NCBI GenBank assembly: GCA_949299335.1
Contig: CASGAD010000037.1
Coordinates: forward strand, 1 to 49,577
DNA: 49,577 nucleotides
From: an uncultured bacterium
GTDB lineage: Bacteria > Bacillota_I > Bacilli_A > RFN20 > CAG-826
Direction: 5' to 3'
The notes beneath the pieces were generated by a model, which saw only the letters and a program-made list of their open reading frames with translations, made no database searches and had not been told where the DNA came from. Shown here in pieces: positions 8,458 through 15,718 of this stretch. The stretch's first letter is position 1. The number at the start of each line of letters is the position of its first letter. The position numbers and the translations under genes were made by a program.

Positions 8458-9633
8458 TTATTTATTTTCATCTTTATTAGATGGGTTATTCTCATCTTTT
8501 GGTTTTTCATCAGTTGACTTGTTTTCATTATCCTCTTCAGGAGTCACTACTTTATCTTTATTTTCTTCGAATGCTTGTCTTATTTTTTCAATATTTTTTT
8601 CGGCGATTTCAATATTTTTCTTATTAATGCTAGATTCAGAATCCATAGAACTCTTTAAAGTGTTTAATTCTCTACTAGCATTGGTTAAAAATAATTCCAT
8701 AAAGTATAAAGCAAATTTATTCCAAATAGATTCATGATAATTAAATACTAAAGGTAAGAAAGGTAATAGCACCGCGCATGATATCAAAATAGAGGTTAAA
8801 CTTAATAGACCTATATCAATATAAGATGGACCATAAAAACCAATTAAAAAATAACTCAAAGTAAATGAAATTACATATAAAAGAGTAAGAGGCCATAAAG
8901 TTTTATAATAATTAGATACATACTCTTTTCTATGATGTTTTAAAGTTCCTTTAAATACATAAGTAATTAATCTGTTAGGTGCATTTAATAAAGTTGGGGC
9001 TAAATAATATCTTAAAGTATTTCTTGCGATGGTATGGAAAAAATAATAGGTGGCAAAAAATAATGAGAAGAAAGTTGAAATTAAACTTGTAAGTCTAATT
9101 AAATCTTCATATTTAGCTAAAATTTGATCCATTTGGCTATACCAATTAACTGAACTAAAATCTAATAACATTAATTCATCAAATAATGGTTTAAATGGTG
9201 AAGCATCATTTGTTGCAATAGCTGATAAAGCAAACATTATTAAAAGTTCCACCACTATATAAATTAAAAAACTATTTACTAAGGTATTCCATACTTGTAA
9301 TTGCCCTTTAAATGGAATCCTAGCGCCTATTCGATAAGTTTTTAAAAAACTCTTATAACTTACATCGTCTTTTTTTCTAGTATGTAACACCCCATTACAA
9401 GCAAATAAACTATAAACAAATGGAGATAAGATCCCTAAAATTAATGATAAACAGATTAATAGTAAAATTAAGCCAAAAAATGAGCTCATTATTTCGCCTA
9501 AATCTATTTGCATTAACATAAACACAAATATTAAGTAAATTAAAAACACCCCTATGATAATGGTAGTACTACATAGGAGAGTAAATGAGAGGTCATTAAA
9601 AAACTTTTTATATATATTCTTTATACTTTTCAT
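8458..9633 (-). CDS. Multi-spanning membrane protein with acidic C-terminal tail, unknown function
   Basis: A 391-residue protein not recognised as a named family. About six to seven hydrophobic segments are visible (near 17-42, 50-76, 117-140, 182-200, 247-268 and 275-298). A helical charged region and a low-complexity tail rich in Glu, Asp, Lys and Asn (about 345-391) follow and are probably cytoplasmic. The layout resembles regulatory or scaffolding membrane proteins rather than a transporter, as no transporter signature is seen. It is the last gene of the cluster, 11 bases after the NERD-like gene. Confidence 0.7.
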   Translation of the reverse strand: MKSIKNIYKKFFNDLSFTLLCSTTIIIGVFLIYLIFVFMLMQIDLGEIMSSFFGLILLLICLSLILGILSPFVYSLFACNGVLHTRKKDDVSYKSFLKTYRIGARIPFKGQLQVWNTLVNSFLIYIVVELLIMFALSAIATNDASPFKPLFDELMLLDFSSVNWYSQMDQILAKYEDLIRLTSLISTFFSLFFATYYFFHTIARNTLRYYLAPTLLNAPNRLITYVFKGTLKHHRKEYVSNYYKTLWPLTLLYVISFTLSYFLIGFYGPSYIDIGLLSLTSILISCAVLLPFLPLVFNYHESIWNKFALYFMELFLTNASRELNTLKSSMDSESSINKKNIEIAEKNIEKIRQAFEENKDKVVTPEEDNENKSTDEKPKDENNPSNKDENK

Positions 9634-9644
9634 AGATATTCCTA

Positions 9645-10346
9645 TTAAATTTCGCCTGTGTCATCAGCATTCTTGTTGCTATTTTTACCATAAAGTCTTG
9701 AGATGTCTTGAACAGCAAACTCAAGTTGCTTTTGATCCATATTTTTAACATTTCTCTTTTCAATAGTTTTAATTACTTTTTTTAAGTTCTTTTTTGCAAC
9801 TATAAAACTATCTTCTTTATTAAGTTCACTAGCATTTTTAATAGCACAATTATCATTAATTAAGACAATAGAAATAAAGAAACTAGGGTCGATTTGCGTG
9901 ATTAATGATAATTTTTCAAGCCTTTTTTCATTAACTTGCATTGGATTTTCCATCTCAAATTTCTTCCCATCATTTGAATAAAATATCCAAGTTGTATCTT
10001 CTTTATTTCCACTTATAGCGCCTCTATAATATCTATCTTTAATTACATAAATATATTTATCACCAAATAAAACATGGTCGATTCTACAAACAAGTTGATT
10101 ATTGTTTTTGATGATTAAATTATTAATTAAATAGTAGTCATTAATGTCAGCAATTTGTCTTATTTTTTTATAATATATCTTTTGAAAGTTCTTGAATATA
10201 TAGTGTCTTCTTGCAAAAGGAAAAATAATCAAAATAAGTGCTATTATCGCAATTAAAATAACACATAAAACAAAGATGAAAAATCCTTTAGGATTATTCT
10301 CCTGATCTAAAAAACCAAATGTTAATACGCTTAAAAAAGAATACAT
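9645..10346 (-). CDS. Membrane-anchored NERD-domain-like protein
   Basis: A 233-residue protein with one strong membrane segment (about 21-45) and a soluble C-terminal part. Residues about 85-155 follow the NERD (nuclease-related) pattern: RIDHVLFGDKYIYVIKDR, then a G-x-I-x-G turn, an aromatic WIFY segment and an NPMQVNEKRLEKL helix. In the family the strand after the DH motif usually ends in E-x-K with a catalytic Glu; here it reads IKDR, so nuclease activity is doubtful. No start other than 10346 is attractive. It lies 16 bases downstream of deoD and is probably co-transcribed. A role in nucleic-acid processing at the membrane is inference only. Confidence 0.65.
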   Translation of the reverse strand: MYSFLSVLTFGFLDQENNPKGFFIFVLCVILIAIIALILIIFPFARRHYIFKNFQKIYYKKIRQIADINDYYLINNLIIKNNNQLVCRIDHVLFGDKYIYVIKDRYYRGAISGNKEDTTWIFYSNDGKKFEMENPMQVNEKRLEKLSLITQIDPSFFISIVLINDNCAIKNASELNKEDSFIVAKKNLKKVIKTIEKRNVKNMDQKQLEFAVQDISRLYGKNSNKNADDTGEI

Positions 10347-10362
10347 GTACTATTATTCTACC

Positions 10363-11070
10363 TTACGCTAAAGATAATGCAAGTTCACACATCTTCTTAA
10401 GTGATGAACTTCTTTCCTCTTGAGTTAAATCTCTTTCGTCTTTATTAACGAAAGTGTCACTAACAGTTAATAAACATAATGCTTTTTTTCTTAATCTAGT
10501 TGCATTAATAAATAAACCATAACTTTCCATTTCCACACCTAAAATTCCTAATTCTTGAGGTGTCTTATAAAATTCTTTATCTGGATCGTAGAAAATATCG
10601 CTTGAGAAAATAGGACCAACGTGAACTGGAATTCCTAATTTTTTAGAATTTTCATAAGCCTTATACATTAATGAAAAATCACTACAAGGAGCTAAATGAA
10701 TGCCTTTAGCTTCATAATGTGCTCCATAATTAGAGTTAGAATAAGCACTAGTTGCAATAATAACATCGCCTACATGGCATTCTTTTTGGTAAGCACCACA
10801 AGTTCCAATTCTAATAATATTTTCTACTCCATAACAAGTAAATAATTCATAACTATAAATACCAATTGAAGGAACGCCCATTCCACTAGCCATAACACTA
10901 ATTTCTTTTCCTTCTTTTGTTTTTCCAGTATAGCCAAAAATACCTCTAACATCTGTGACTAACTTATAGTCAACTAAAAATGTTTCAGCAATCCATTTAG
11001 CTCTTAAAGGATCTCCTGGCATTAAAACTGTTTTAGCAAATACTGCACTGTCTTTTATGTGGGTTGACAT
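10363..11070 (-). CDS. deoD: Purine-nucleoside phosphorylase, DeoD type
   Basis: A 235-residue cytosolic enzyme of the hexameric PNP/uridine phosphorylase family, which splits purine (deoxy)nucleosides with phosphate into base and (deoxy)ribose-1-phosphate. The length is typical. Signatures include the phosphate loop VLMPGDPLRAKWIAE near the start, GMGVPSIGIYSYEL, IRIGTCGAY, and the nucleoside-binding GVEMESYGLF with the catalytic Asp in TVSDTF. AGGAGG-like sequence precedes the ATG. It follows the Nudix gene by 11 bases, so the cluster mixes nucleotide salvage and second-messenger functions. Confidence 0.95.
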   Translation of the reverse strand: MSTHIKDSAVFAKTVLMPGDPLRAKWIAETFLVDYKLVTDVRGIFGYTGKTKEGKEISVMASGMGVPSIGIYSYELFTCYGVENIIRIGTCGAYQKECHVGDVIIATSAYSNSNYGAHYEAKGIHLAPCSDFSLMYKAYENSKKLGIPVHVGPIFSSDIFYDPDKEFYKTPQELGILGVEMESYGLFINATRLRKKALCLLTVSDTFVNKDERDLTQEERSSSLKKMCELALSLA

Positions 11071-11081
11071 TTTTCTACCTC

Positions 11082-11726
11082 CTAATCTAGTATCATTTTG
11101 TCATTTATTGCTGCGTTAATAATACGCTCATAATCAGTCTTTTTCAACTTATTAGATAAGTCAGGTAACTCATCTTTTTTATAAAACTCAATTTTAGTTG
11201 TTTCGTGGGTGTGTTCTTTATTAAATTTTACAAATTTCGCCTTAAATATTAAAGCATATTCAGGAATAATTTCATGTGGTGCATTGAAATTTTTGAAATT
11301 TCTTTCATCGCAAGTTTTATTGATAACACCAATGAGTTCAATATCTTTAACTTCGGCTCCACTTTCTTGAGAAATTTCATTTAGAATAGATTCTTTTGGT
11401 GTATCGTATAAGTCGCACCATCCTCCAGGCAATGAATATTTGCCATCTACACTTTCTTTAACAAAGAGTATCTCATTATCCTCGTTAAATATAACACATC
11501 TACAAGAAACACTTGGAGTAGGATATATATTTTTTAGGAAAATATTAGGCTTATCATATGTTAATAAGTCAAAATTCCCTAACATCTTCATGGATATTTT
11601 TTCTAATTCATCATAATTTTCTAAGGCATAAGGATCAGTAGAAAATAATTTACCTATTTTACAAATAGACAAGACTTTAATTACATAGTCATAAAAATTT
11701 ATGTATTTAAAATCTTTATTCTTCAA
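11082..11726 (-). CDS. Nudix hydrolase with N-terminal Nudix_hydro_N-type domain
   Basis: An N-terminal helical region (about 1-65) of the type found before Nudix domains of nucleoside diphosphate-X hydrolases is followed by the Nudix fold (about 72-205). The Nudix box reads GGWCDLYDTPKESILNEISQESGAE. Against G-x5-E-x7-RE-U-x-EE-x-G-U it has Asp for the first Glu, Asn for Arg and Gln for one metal-binding Glu, so activity may be altered. I place the start at TTG 11726: GGAGG lies 8 bases upstream of it, whereas the ATGs at 11741 and 11756 have no ribosome site (the GGAGG is part of the ATG at 11741). It overlaps the end of cdaA by 11 bases, suggesting coupling. Product 214 residues; substrate unknown. 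Confidence 0.8.
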   Translation of the reverse strand: MKNKDFKYINFYDYVIKVLSICKIGKLFSTDPYALENYDELEKISMKMLGNFDLLTYDKPNIFLKNIYPTPSVSCRCVIFNEDNEILFVKESVDGKYSLPGGWCDLYDTPKESILNEISQESGAEVKDIELIGVINKTCDERNFKNFNAPHEIIPEYALIFKAKFVKFNKEHTHETTKIEFYKKDELPDLSNKLKKTDYERIINAAINDKMILD

Positions 11727-12570
11727 CTTCTTTGCCTCCATTATTAGAATCTGCACTTAATACATCAGTTTCACTCATCATATTAACAAATGAATTATAG
11801 AAGGTTTCAGGTGTAAAACTTTCAAGTTCACCATTATAAGCGATTGAAATTCTTCCTGTTTCTTCACTAACAACAACTGTGATAGCGTCGCAAATATCGC
11901 TAATACCAATTGCGGCTCTATGTCTAGAACCATATTTACCAATTAATGGTTTTGTCGAAGGAGTATAGTAAACACTTGCTGCTAAAATTGTATTGCCTCT
12001 AATAACAACAGCACCATCATGAAGTCTTGTTCCGGGATAGAATATTGTTACTAACAATTCATAATTAACTGGCGCATATAATAAAGTTCCATTTTTAGAA
12101 ATATCTGTAAGGTTATCTTTTCTTTCAAAAGTTATAATTGCTCCAATTTTATGCTTACTTAAATACAAAACAGTTTCGTTGATAGTTTTATATAAATCCT
12201 CGTGTGAATATAAATTATCAACATTAGAAACCTTTTTGTTTAATCCTTTGTCGTTTGTTCTTTGGGAAAATTTATTAGCAAAAATATAACGAGTTTCAGC
12301 TAAATTAACAAATATCGCAACAATAGAAATAACTCCAATCATCGCAATCAATACATACTTAAAAGCATCTAATACAAAAATATCAGCAATCAAAAACAAA
12401 ACACTAAATATTGCAAGTGAAACATTTACAAATCTTCTTTTTGCAAAAAAGTCAACAAAAGCATTTAAAGCGACTAACGCAATAAAAGAAAATATAAAAT
12501 CAAGTAAATAATTTAAATTAAATGGACTAAATATGTTGCTAAAGTCAACTAAAATAGATAAATTACTCAT
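11716..12570 (-). CDS. cdaA: Membrane diadenylate cyclase (c-di-AMP synthase)
   Basis: A 284-residue protein with three N-terminal membrane helices (about 20-42, 48-66, 72-92) and a cytosolic DisA_N cyclase domain (about 115-260). The catalytic motifs are LHDGAVVI (Asp185-Gly-Ala) and GSRHRAAIG (Arg216-His-Arg). It condenses two ATP into cyclic di-AMP, which in this group controls potassium and osmolyte balance and cell-wall growth. GGGG lies upstream of the ATG, which follows the stop of the FAD gene by one base. In most Firmicutes cdaA is followed by cdaR/ybbR and glmM; neither is here, and a Nudix gene overlaps its end instead. Confidence 0.95.
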   Translation of the reverse strand: MSNLSILVDFSNIFSPFNLNYLLDFIFSFIALVALNAFVDFFAKRRFVNVSLAIFSVLFLIADIFVLDAFKYVLIAMIGVISIVAIFVNLAETRYIFANKFSQRTNDKGLNKKVSNVDNLYSHEDLYKTINETVLYLSKHKIGAIITFERKDNLTDISKNGTLLYAPVNYELLVTIFYPGTRLHDGAVVIRGNTILAASVYYTPSTKPLIGKYGSRHRAAIGISDICDAITVVVSEETGRISIAYNGELESFTPETFYNSFVNMMSETDVLSADSNNGGKEVEE

Positions 12571-12571
12571 A

Positions 12572-13993
12572 TTACGCCCCTTCTTTTAATAAAATATCAC
12601 GAGCAATATAAACGCCGTTAGCGCCAGCTTGAGCTAGTCCTCTAGTGATACCTGCACCATCTCCTCCTACGTATAAGTTTTTAATTTTTGTTTCAAATGT
12701 ATTAGAACATTCGACTCTATCACTATAGAACTTGGCTTCAACACCATACAAGAGAGTATGATCATTAGCAATACCAGGAGTAACATGATCTAAAGCTTCA
12801 ATCATTTCAATAATAGATTGTAATGTTTTATAAGGTAAAATTAATGCTAAATCACCAGGTACTGCCTCTTTTAATGTAGGTTCAACAAAACCTTCATCTA
12901 TCCTTTTGACAGTAGACCTTCTACCTTTTTTAATGTCTCCATATCTTTGAACAATTACCGTTCCACCACTTAATTTATTAGCTAATGCACTAATATCTTG
13001 AGCATACTCATTACTATCTTTAAATGGTTCGGTAAAAGTATGAGAAACTAATAAAGCAAAGTTGGTATTTGTACTACCAAGTTCACTTGAGTTATAAGCA
13101 TGTCCATTAGCAGTAATTATTCCATTGTTATTTTCAATCACAACATGTCCACTTGGATTAGAACAAAACGTTCTTACTGTAGTGCCAACACTGGTAGAAT
13201 AAACAAATTTGCCTTCATACAAATTTTTATTAATTTCATCCATAATGACATCATTAGTTTCAACTCTTACACCAATATCGACTCTATTGTTGCTAACCTT
13301 AATCTTGTGTGCTTTTAAAACTTTACTTAACCATTTTGAGCCTGGTCTACCAACATTAAGCACAACATACTTACAGTCGTATTTATTTCCTTTATTGTCA
13401 ATAACACCACAAATTTCTCTATCATTTTCAATAATATCAGTAATTTCAGTGGCGAATTTCATTTCAACACCATTTTCTTTTAACTCTTCATAAATTGACT
13501 TAAGTAAAGCTAAATTTACTTCAGTGCCTAAATGTCTAACTTCGCTACGCAAAAGTTTTAAGCCAACAGCTAATCCAGTTTTCTCAATTGCTAAGACTTC
13601 TTTCGTATTTGGATTAGTTAGTGTTTCAGGTGCGCCATGATCTAAATTAATCTTATCAACATACTTAATTAACTCGATTACCTTATCCTTAGGGATGTAT
13701 TCATCCATCCAACCACCAAACTCACTAGTGATATTAAATTTTCCATCACTAAAAGCGCCGCATCCACCAAATCCACTAGTCATTGAACAAGATGGGTAGC
13801 ATCCACTATTTCCATATATGTCTTGAGGACATTGCTTAATTTTGCCTTCCAAAACAGGACAAGTACGATGATAAATATCTTTACCTTTATCCACTAATAA
13901 TATTTTTAAATTTTTATTTTTAGAAATTAATTCATATGCTCCATAAATTCCGCATGGACCAGCACCAACGATAATTACATCATACTTTGACAT
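12572..13993 (-). CDS. FAD-dependent dehydrogenase, COG2509-like
   Basis: A 473-residue flavoprotein. The N-terminal dinucleotide fold is clear (VIIVGAGPCGIYGAYEL). A cysteine-bearing segment near 45-75 (HRTCPVLEGKIKQC, YPSCSMTSGFGGCG) and a C-terminal NLYVGGDGAGITRGLAQAGANG, which closes the FAD site, are also visible. This matches the uncharacterised FAD-dependent dehydrogenase family common in Firmicutes; the substrate is not known. I choose the ATG at 13993 because GAGGG lies 7 bases upstream and the Rossmann fold starts at residue 4; the in-frame ATG at 14071 would add 26 unlikely residues. It is co-oriented with cdaA (1-base gap). Confidence 0.85.
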   Translation of the reverse strand: MSKYDVIIVGAGPCGIYGAYELISKNKNLKILLVDKGKDIYHRTCPVLEGKIKQCPQDIYGNSGCYPSCSMTSGFGGCGAFSDGKFNITSEFGGWMDEYIPKDKVIELIKYVDKINLDHGAPETLTNPNTKEVLAIEKTGLAVGLKLLRSEVRHLGTEVNLALLKSIYEELKENGVEMKFATEITDIIENDREICGVIDNKGNKYDCKYVVLNVGRPGSKWLSKVLKAHKIKVSNNRVDIGVRVETNDVIMDEINKNLYEGKFVYSTSVGTTVRTFCSNPSGHVVIENNNGIITANGHAYNSSELGSTNTNFALLVSHTFTEPFKDSNEYAQDISALANKLSGGTVIVQRYGDIKKGRRSTVKRIDEGFVEPTLKEAVPGDLALILPYKTLQSIIEMIEALDHVTPGIANDHTLLYGVEAKFYSDRVECSNTFETKIKNLYVGGDGAGITRGLAQAGANGVYIARDILLKEGA

Positions 13994-14124
13994 CTTTAAA
14001 CCCTCATTTTCAACAATAATATTATAAATAATATTATTTTTAAAATAAAGTGAAGTTAGTTTCTTTGACAATTTTTTTAAATAAATTGAAAAATCAATTA
14101 AATTTTAGTAAAAACTATGCAAAT

Positions 14125-15429
14125 CTAGGATAAATTTTGTACTTTTGTTAAATTATGAGCATCTTGTGTATCAACAAGCATATCATATAGTGGTTTTGAT
14201 TTCATGACTTTTGATACTAAATAAATGATGACAATTAATAAACATACAAATAAACTTGATGTATTAAAACAATTAAAATTACTATTTGAATATATCAAAT
14301 TCGAAAAGAATAATGTCATAGAACTTATAGGCGCTTCAGAAATGAAAGCAAAAAACATGCACATTGATGCTAAAATAATGAAACTTCTATACTCATAATC
14401 AAGTCCTAAATTATTTTCAAATATAAGTGACCCAATCGCTCCTATTAAGGCGCCAAAGCATAATGAAGGTACAATTAATCCTCCACTAACTTTGCCGTTG
14501 CCTACAATACTTGTTAAAACAATTCTAAAAACTAAAACAAGCAAAATTATATAGATATCTTTATAAAGCATTGCACTATCAATAATCTTATCTCCTCCAC
14601 CCATATAAGGTAAAATTGTATAGCCAAAGATAAGCATCAAAATAAAGAATAAAAATCCACGATATTTAATTAAAGGAACATTTTCGTACTTATTAAAAAA
14701 TCTTTTAAAACTATTAATCGTTAAAAGAAAAATAGGTGCCACCACAACAATTAATAAAGCAACAAGTAATAAAACCCAGATCTTTAATATAGGCAAATAA
14801 TTGATATAATCAAAAGCTAAAGAATGGTGTGTATTTAATAGTATTATTATTGCGCCAGTAGAAATAAGTGTGAAAAATGTACGAATAATTAACTCAAAAT
14901 TTACTTTATGTAACTCTTCTTCAAATGAATAAAAAAAGCCAGATAATGGCGAAACAAAAGCTCCTCCAAATCCAGCCCCAAAAGCTATTTTTATATTGTC
15001 ATCATCCTTAACTTTGAATAATTTATTTACTAAAGCCGCACATTTGCCAGCTAAAGTTATTGATGGTCCTTCACTACCTAAAGGAAATTGAGCATATGTA
15101 GATATGCTTGAATTAATAATCATTAAAGGGATCTCTTTGTCAGCTTTAATTTCTTCGTTGTGTCTTAATGATAAATTAATTGCTATTATTCCACTTGAAT
15201 CAATAGAAGGGGCCCATTTTAAAATATAGAAATTTAAAATAGCTAACATAATCATGACGATTACATTTAATAAAATTACCCACCACTCTCTAGAAGAAAA
15301 CACCATCTCACTTAATTTAGTTACATACGGTAATATAAATTGATATACACCAACTACTATTCCAACTAATAAACCTGTAACAATAGAAATTAATATCTTT
15401 TTATATAGTGAATTCTTTTTTAAGTTCAT
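14125..15429 (-). CDS. ClC-family chloride channel/transporter
   Basis: A 434-residue integral membrane protein with about ten hydrophobic segments. It carries the ClC signatures GSEGPSITLAGK (about 118-129, with the gating-type Glu), FGAGFGGAFVSPLSGFFYSFEE and GNGKVSGGLIVPSLCFG. ClC proteins move chloride, or exchange it for protons; some relatives export fluoride. The C-terminus is short with no CBS domains. The ATG at 15429 has no good ribosome site at normal distance; the nearest AAGG lies about 21 bases upstream inside a hairpin (15451-15467). The leader also holds a 19-codon ORF and two cre-like sites, so expression may be controlled by carbon source and at translation. Confidence 0.9.
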   Translation of the reverse strand: MNLKKNSLYKKILISIVTGLLVGIVVGVYQFILPYVTKLSEMVFSSREWWVILLNVIVMIMLAILNFYILKWAPSIDSSGIIAINLSLRHNEEIKADKEIPLMIINSSISTYAQFPLGSEGPSITLAGKCAALVNKLFKVKDDDNIKIAFGAGFGGAFVSPLSGFFYSFEEELHKVNFELIIRTFFTLISTGAIIILLNTHHSLAFDYINYLPILKIWVLLLVALLIVVVAPIFLLTINSFKRFFNKYENVPLIKYRGFLFFILMLIFGYTILPYMGGGDKIIDSAMLYKDIYIILLVLVFRIVLTSIVGNGKVSGGLIVPSLCFGALIGAIGSLIFENNLGLDYEYRSFIILASMCMFFAFISEAPISSMTLFFSNLIYSNSNFNCFNTSSLFVCLLIVIIYLVSKVMKSKPLYDMLVDTQDAHNLTKVQNLS

Positions 15430-15450
15430 ATTTAAAATTTTATATTTTTT

Positions 15451-15467
15451 CCTTAACTATGTTAAGG
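15451..15467 (-). promoter_or_regulatory. Hairpin in the leader of the ClC gene
   Basis: CCTTAAC and GTTAAGG form a perfect 7-bp stem around a 3-base loop, 21 bases before the ClC start. The minus-strand 3' arm contains the only AAGG of this leader. There is no T-run, so it is not a terminator; a translational control element is possible. Confidence 0.45.
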
Positions 15468-15506
15468 ATTAAACCTTGTTTTAAAACTAATTTTTTCTAA
15501 TTCTTA

Positions 15507-15566
15507 TTAGATTTTTCTTTCGTAAAATTTAATGAGAATTAAAATTGACTTTACTAATGAAATCAT
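15507..15566 (-). CDS. Possible 19-residue leader peptide upstream of the ClC gene
   Basis: An ATG at 15566 is preceded by AAAGGAGG at 9 bases, one of the strongest ribosome sites in the window, and opens 19 codons to TAA at 15507-15509. The peptide begins MISLVKSILILIKF and ends YERKI: hydrophobic then basic, like a short membrane peptide. It lies 77 bases before the ClC start on the same strand. It could be a leader peptide, a small membrane-active peptide or a decayed gene start; the quality of the ribosome site is the main support. Confidence 0.4.
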   Translation of the reverse strand: MISLVKSILILIKFYERKI

Positions 15567-15626
15567 AATAAATAACCTCCTTTGTTTTACAAGGTTTATT
15601 TTAATTTATAGTAAAGTATTATCTAT

Positions 15627-15641
15627 TAGAAAGCGTTTACA
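15627..15641. promoter_or_regulatory. cre-like site (CcpA box) upstream of the ClC leader
   Basis: TAGAAAGCGTTTACA matches 14 of 15 positions of the cre consensus WTGNAANCGNWNNCW. A second site follows six bases later. Confidence 0.6.
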
Positions 15642-15647
15642 GTAATT

Positions 15648-15662
15648 ATGTAACCGTTTTCT
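15648..15662. promoter_or_regulatory. Second cre site (perfect consensus match)
   Basis: ATGTAACCGTTTTCT fits every fixed position of WTGNAANCGNWNNCW. With the site at 15627 the centres are 21 bp apart, two helical turns, which favours cooperative binding. They sit between the GH3 terminator and the ClC leader, so the likely target is the leftward ClC transcript. Confidence 0.65.
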
Positions 15663-15696
15663 TAATAATAAAAGACCCGCTTAACGCGAGCCTTTT
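15661..15696 (-). terminator. Intrinsic terminator of the first GH3 gene
   Basis: On the minus strand AAAAGGCTCGC pairs with GCGGGTCTTTT (two G-T pairs) around a 5-base loop (15696-15670), followed by ATTATTAAG. It starts 22 bases after the GH3 stop. Confidence 0.75.
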
Positions 15697-15718
15697 ATAT
15701 TCGCATATTGAACTTTAA

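Noticed and set aside
15430-15660. Fluoride (crcB) riboswitch before the ClC gene
   Set aside because: The conserved GGNGATGG start and CTGATG element are not present on the minus strand.
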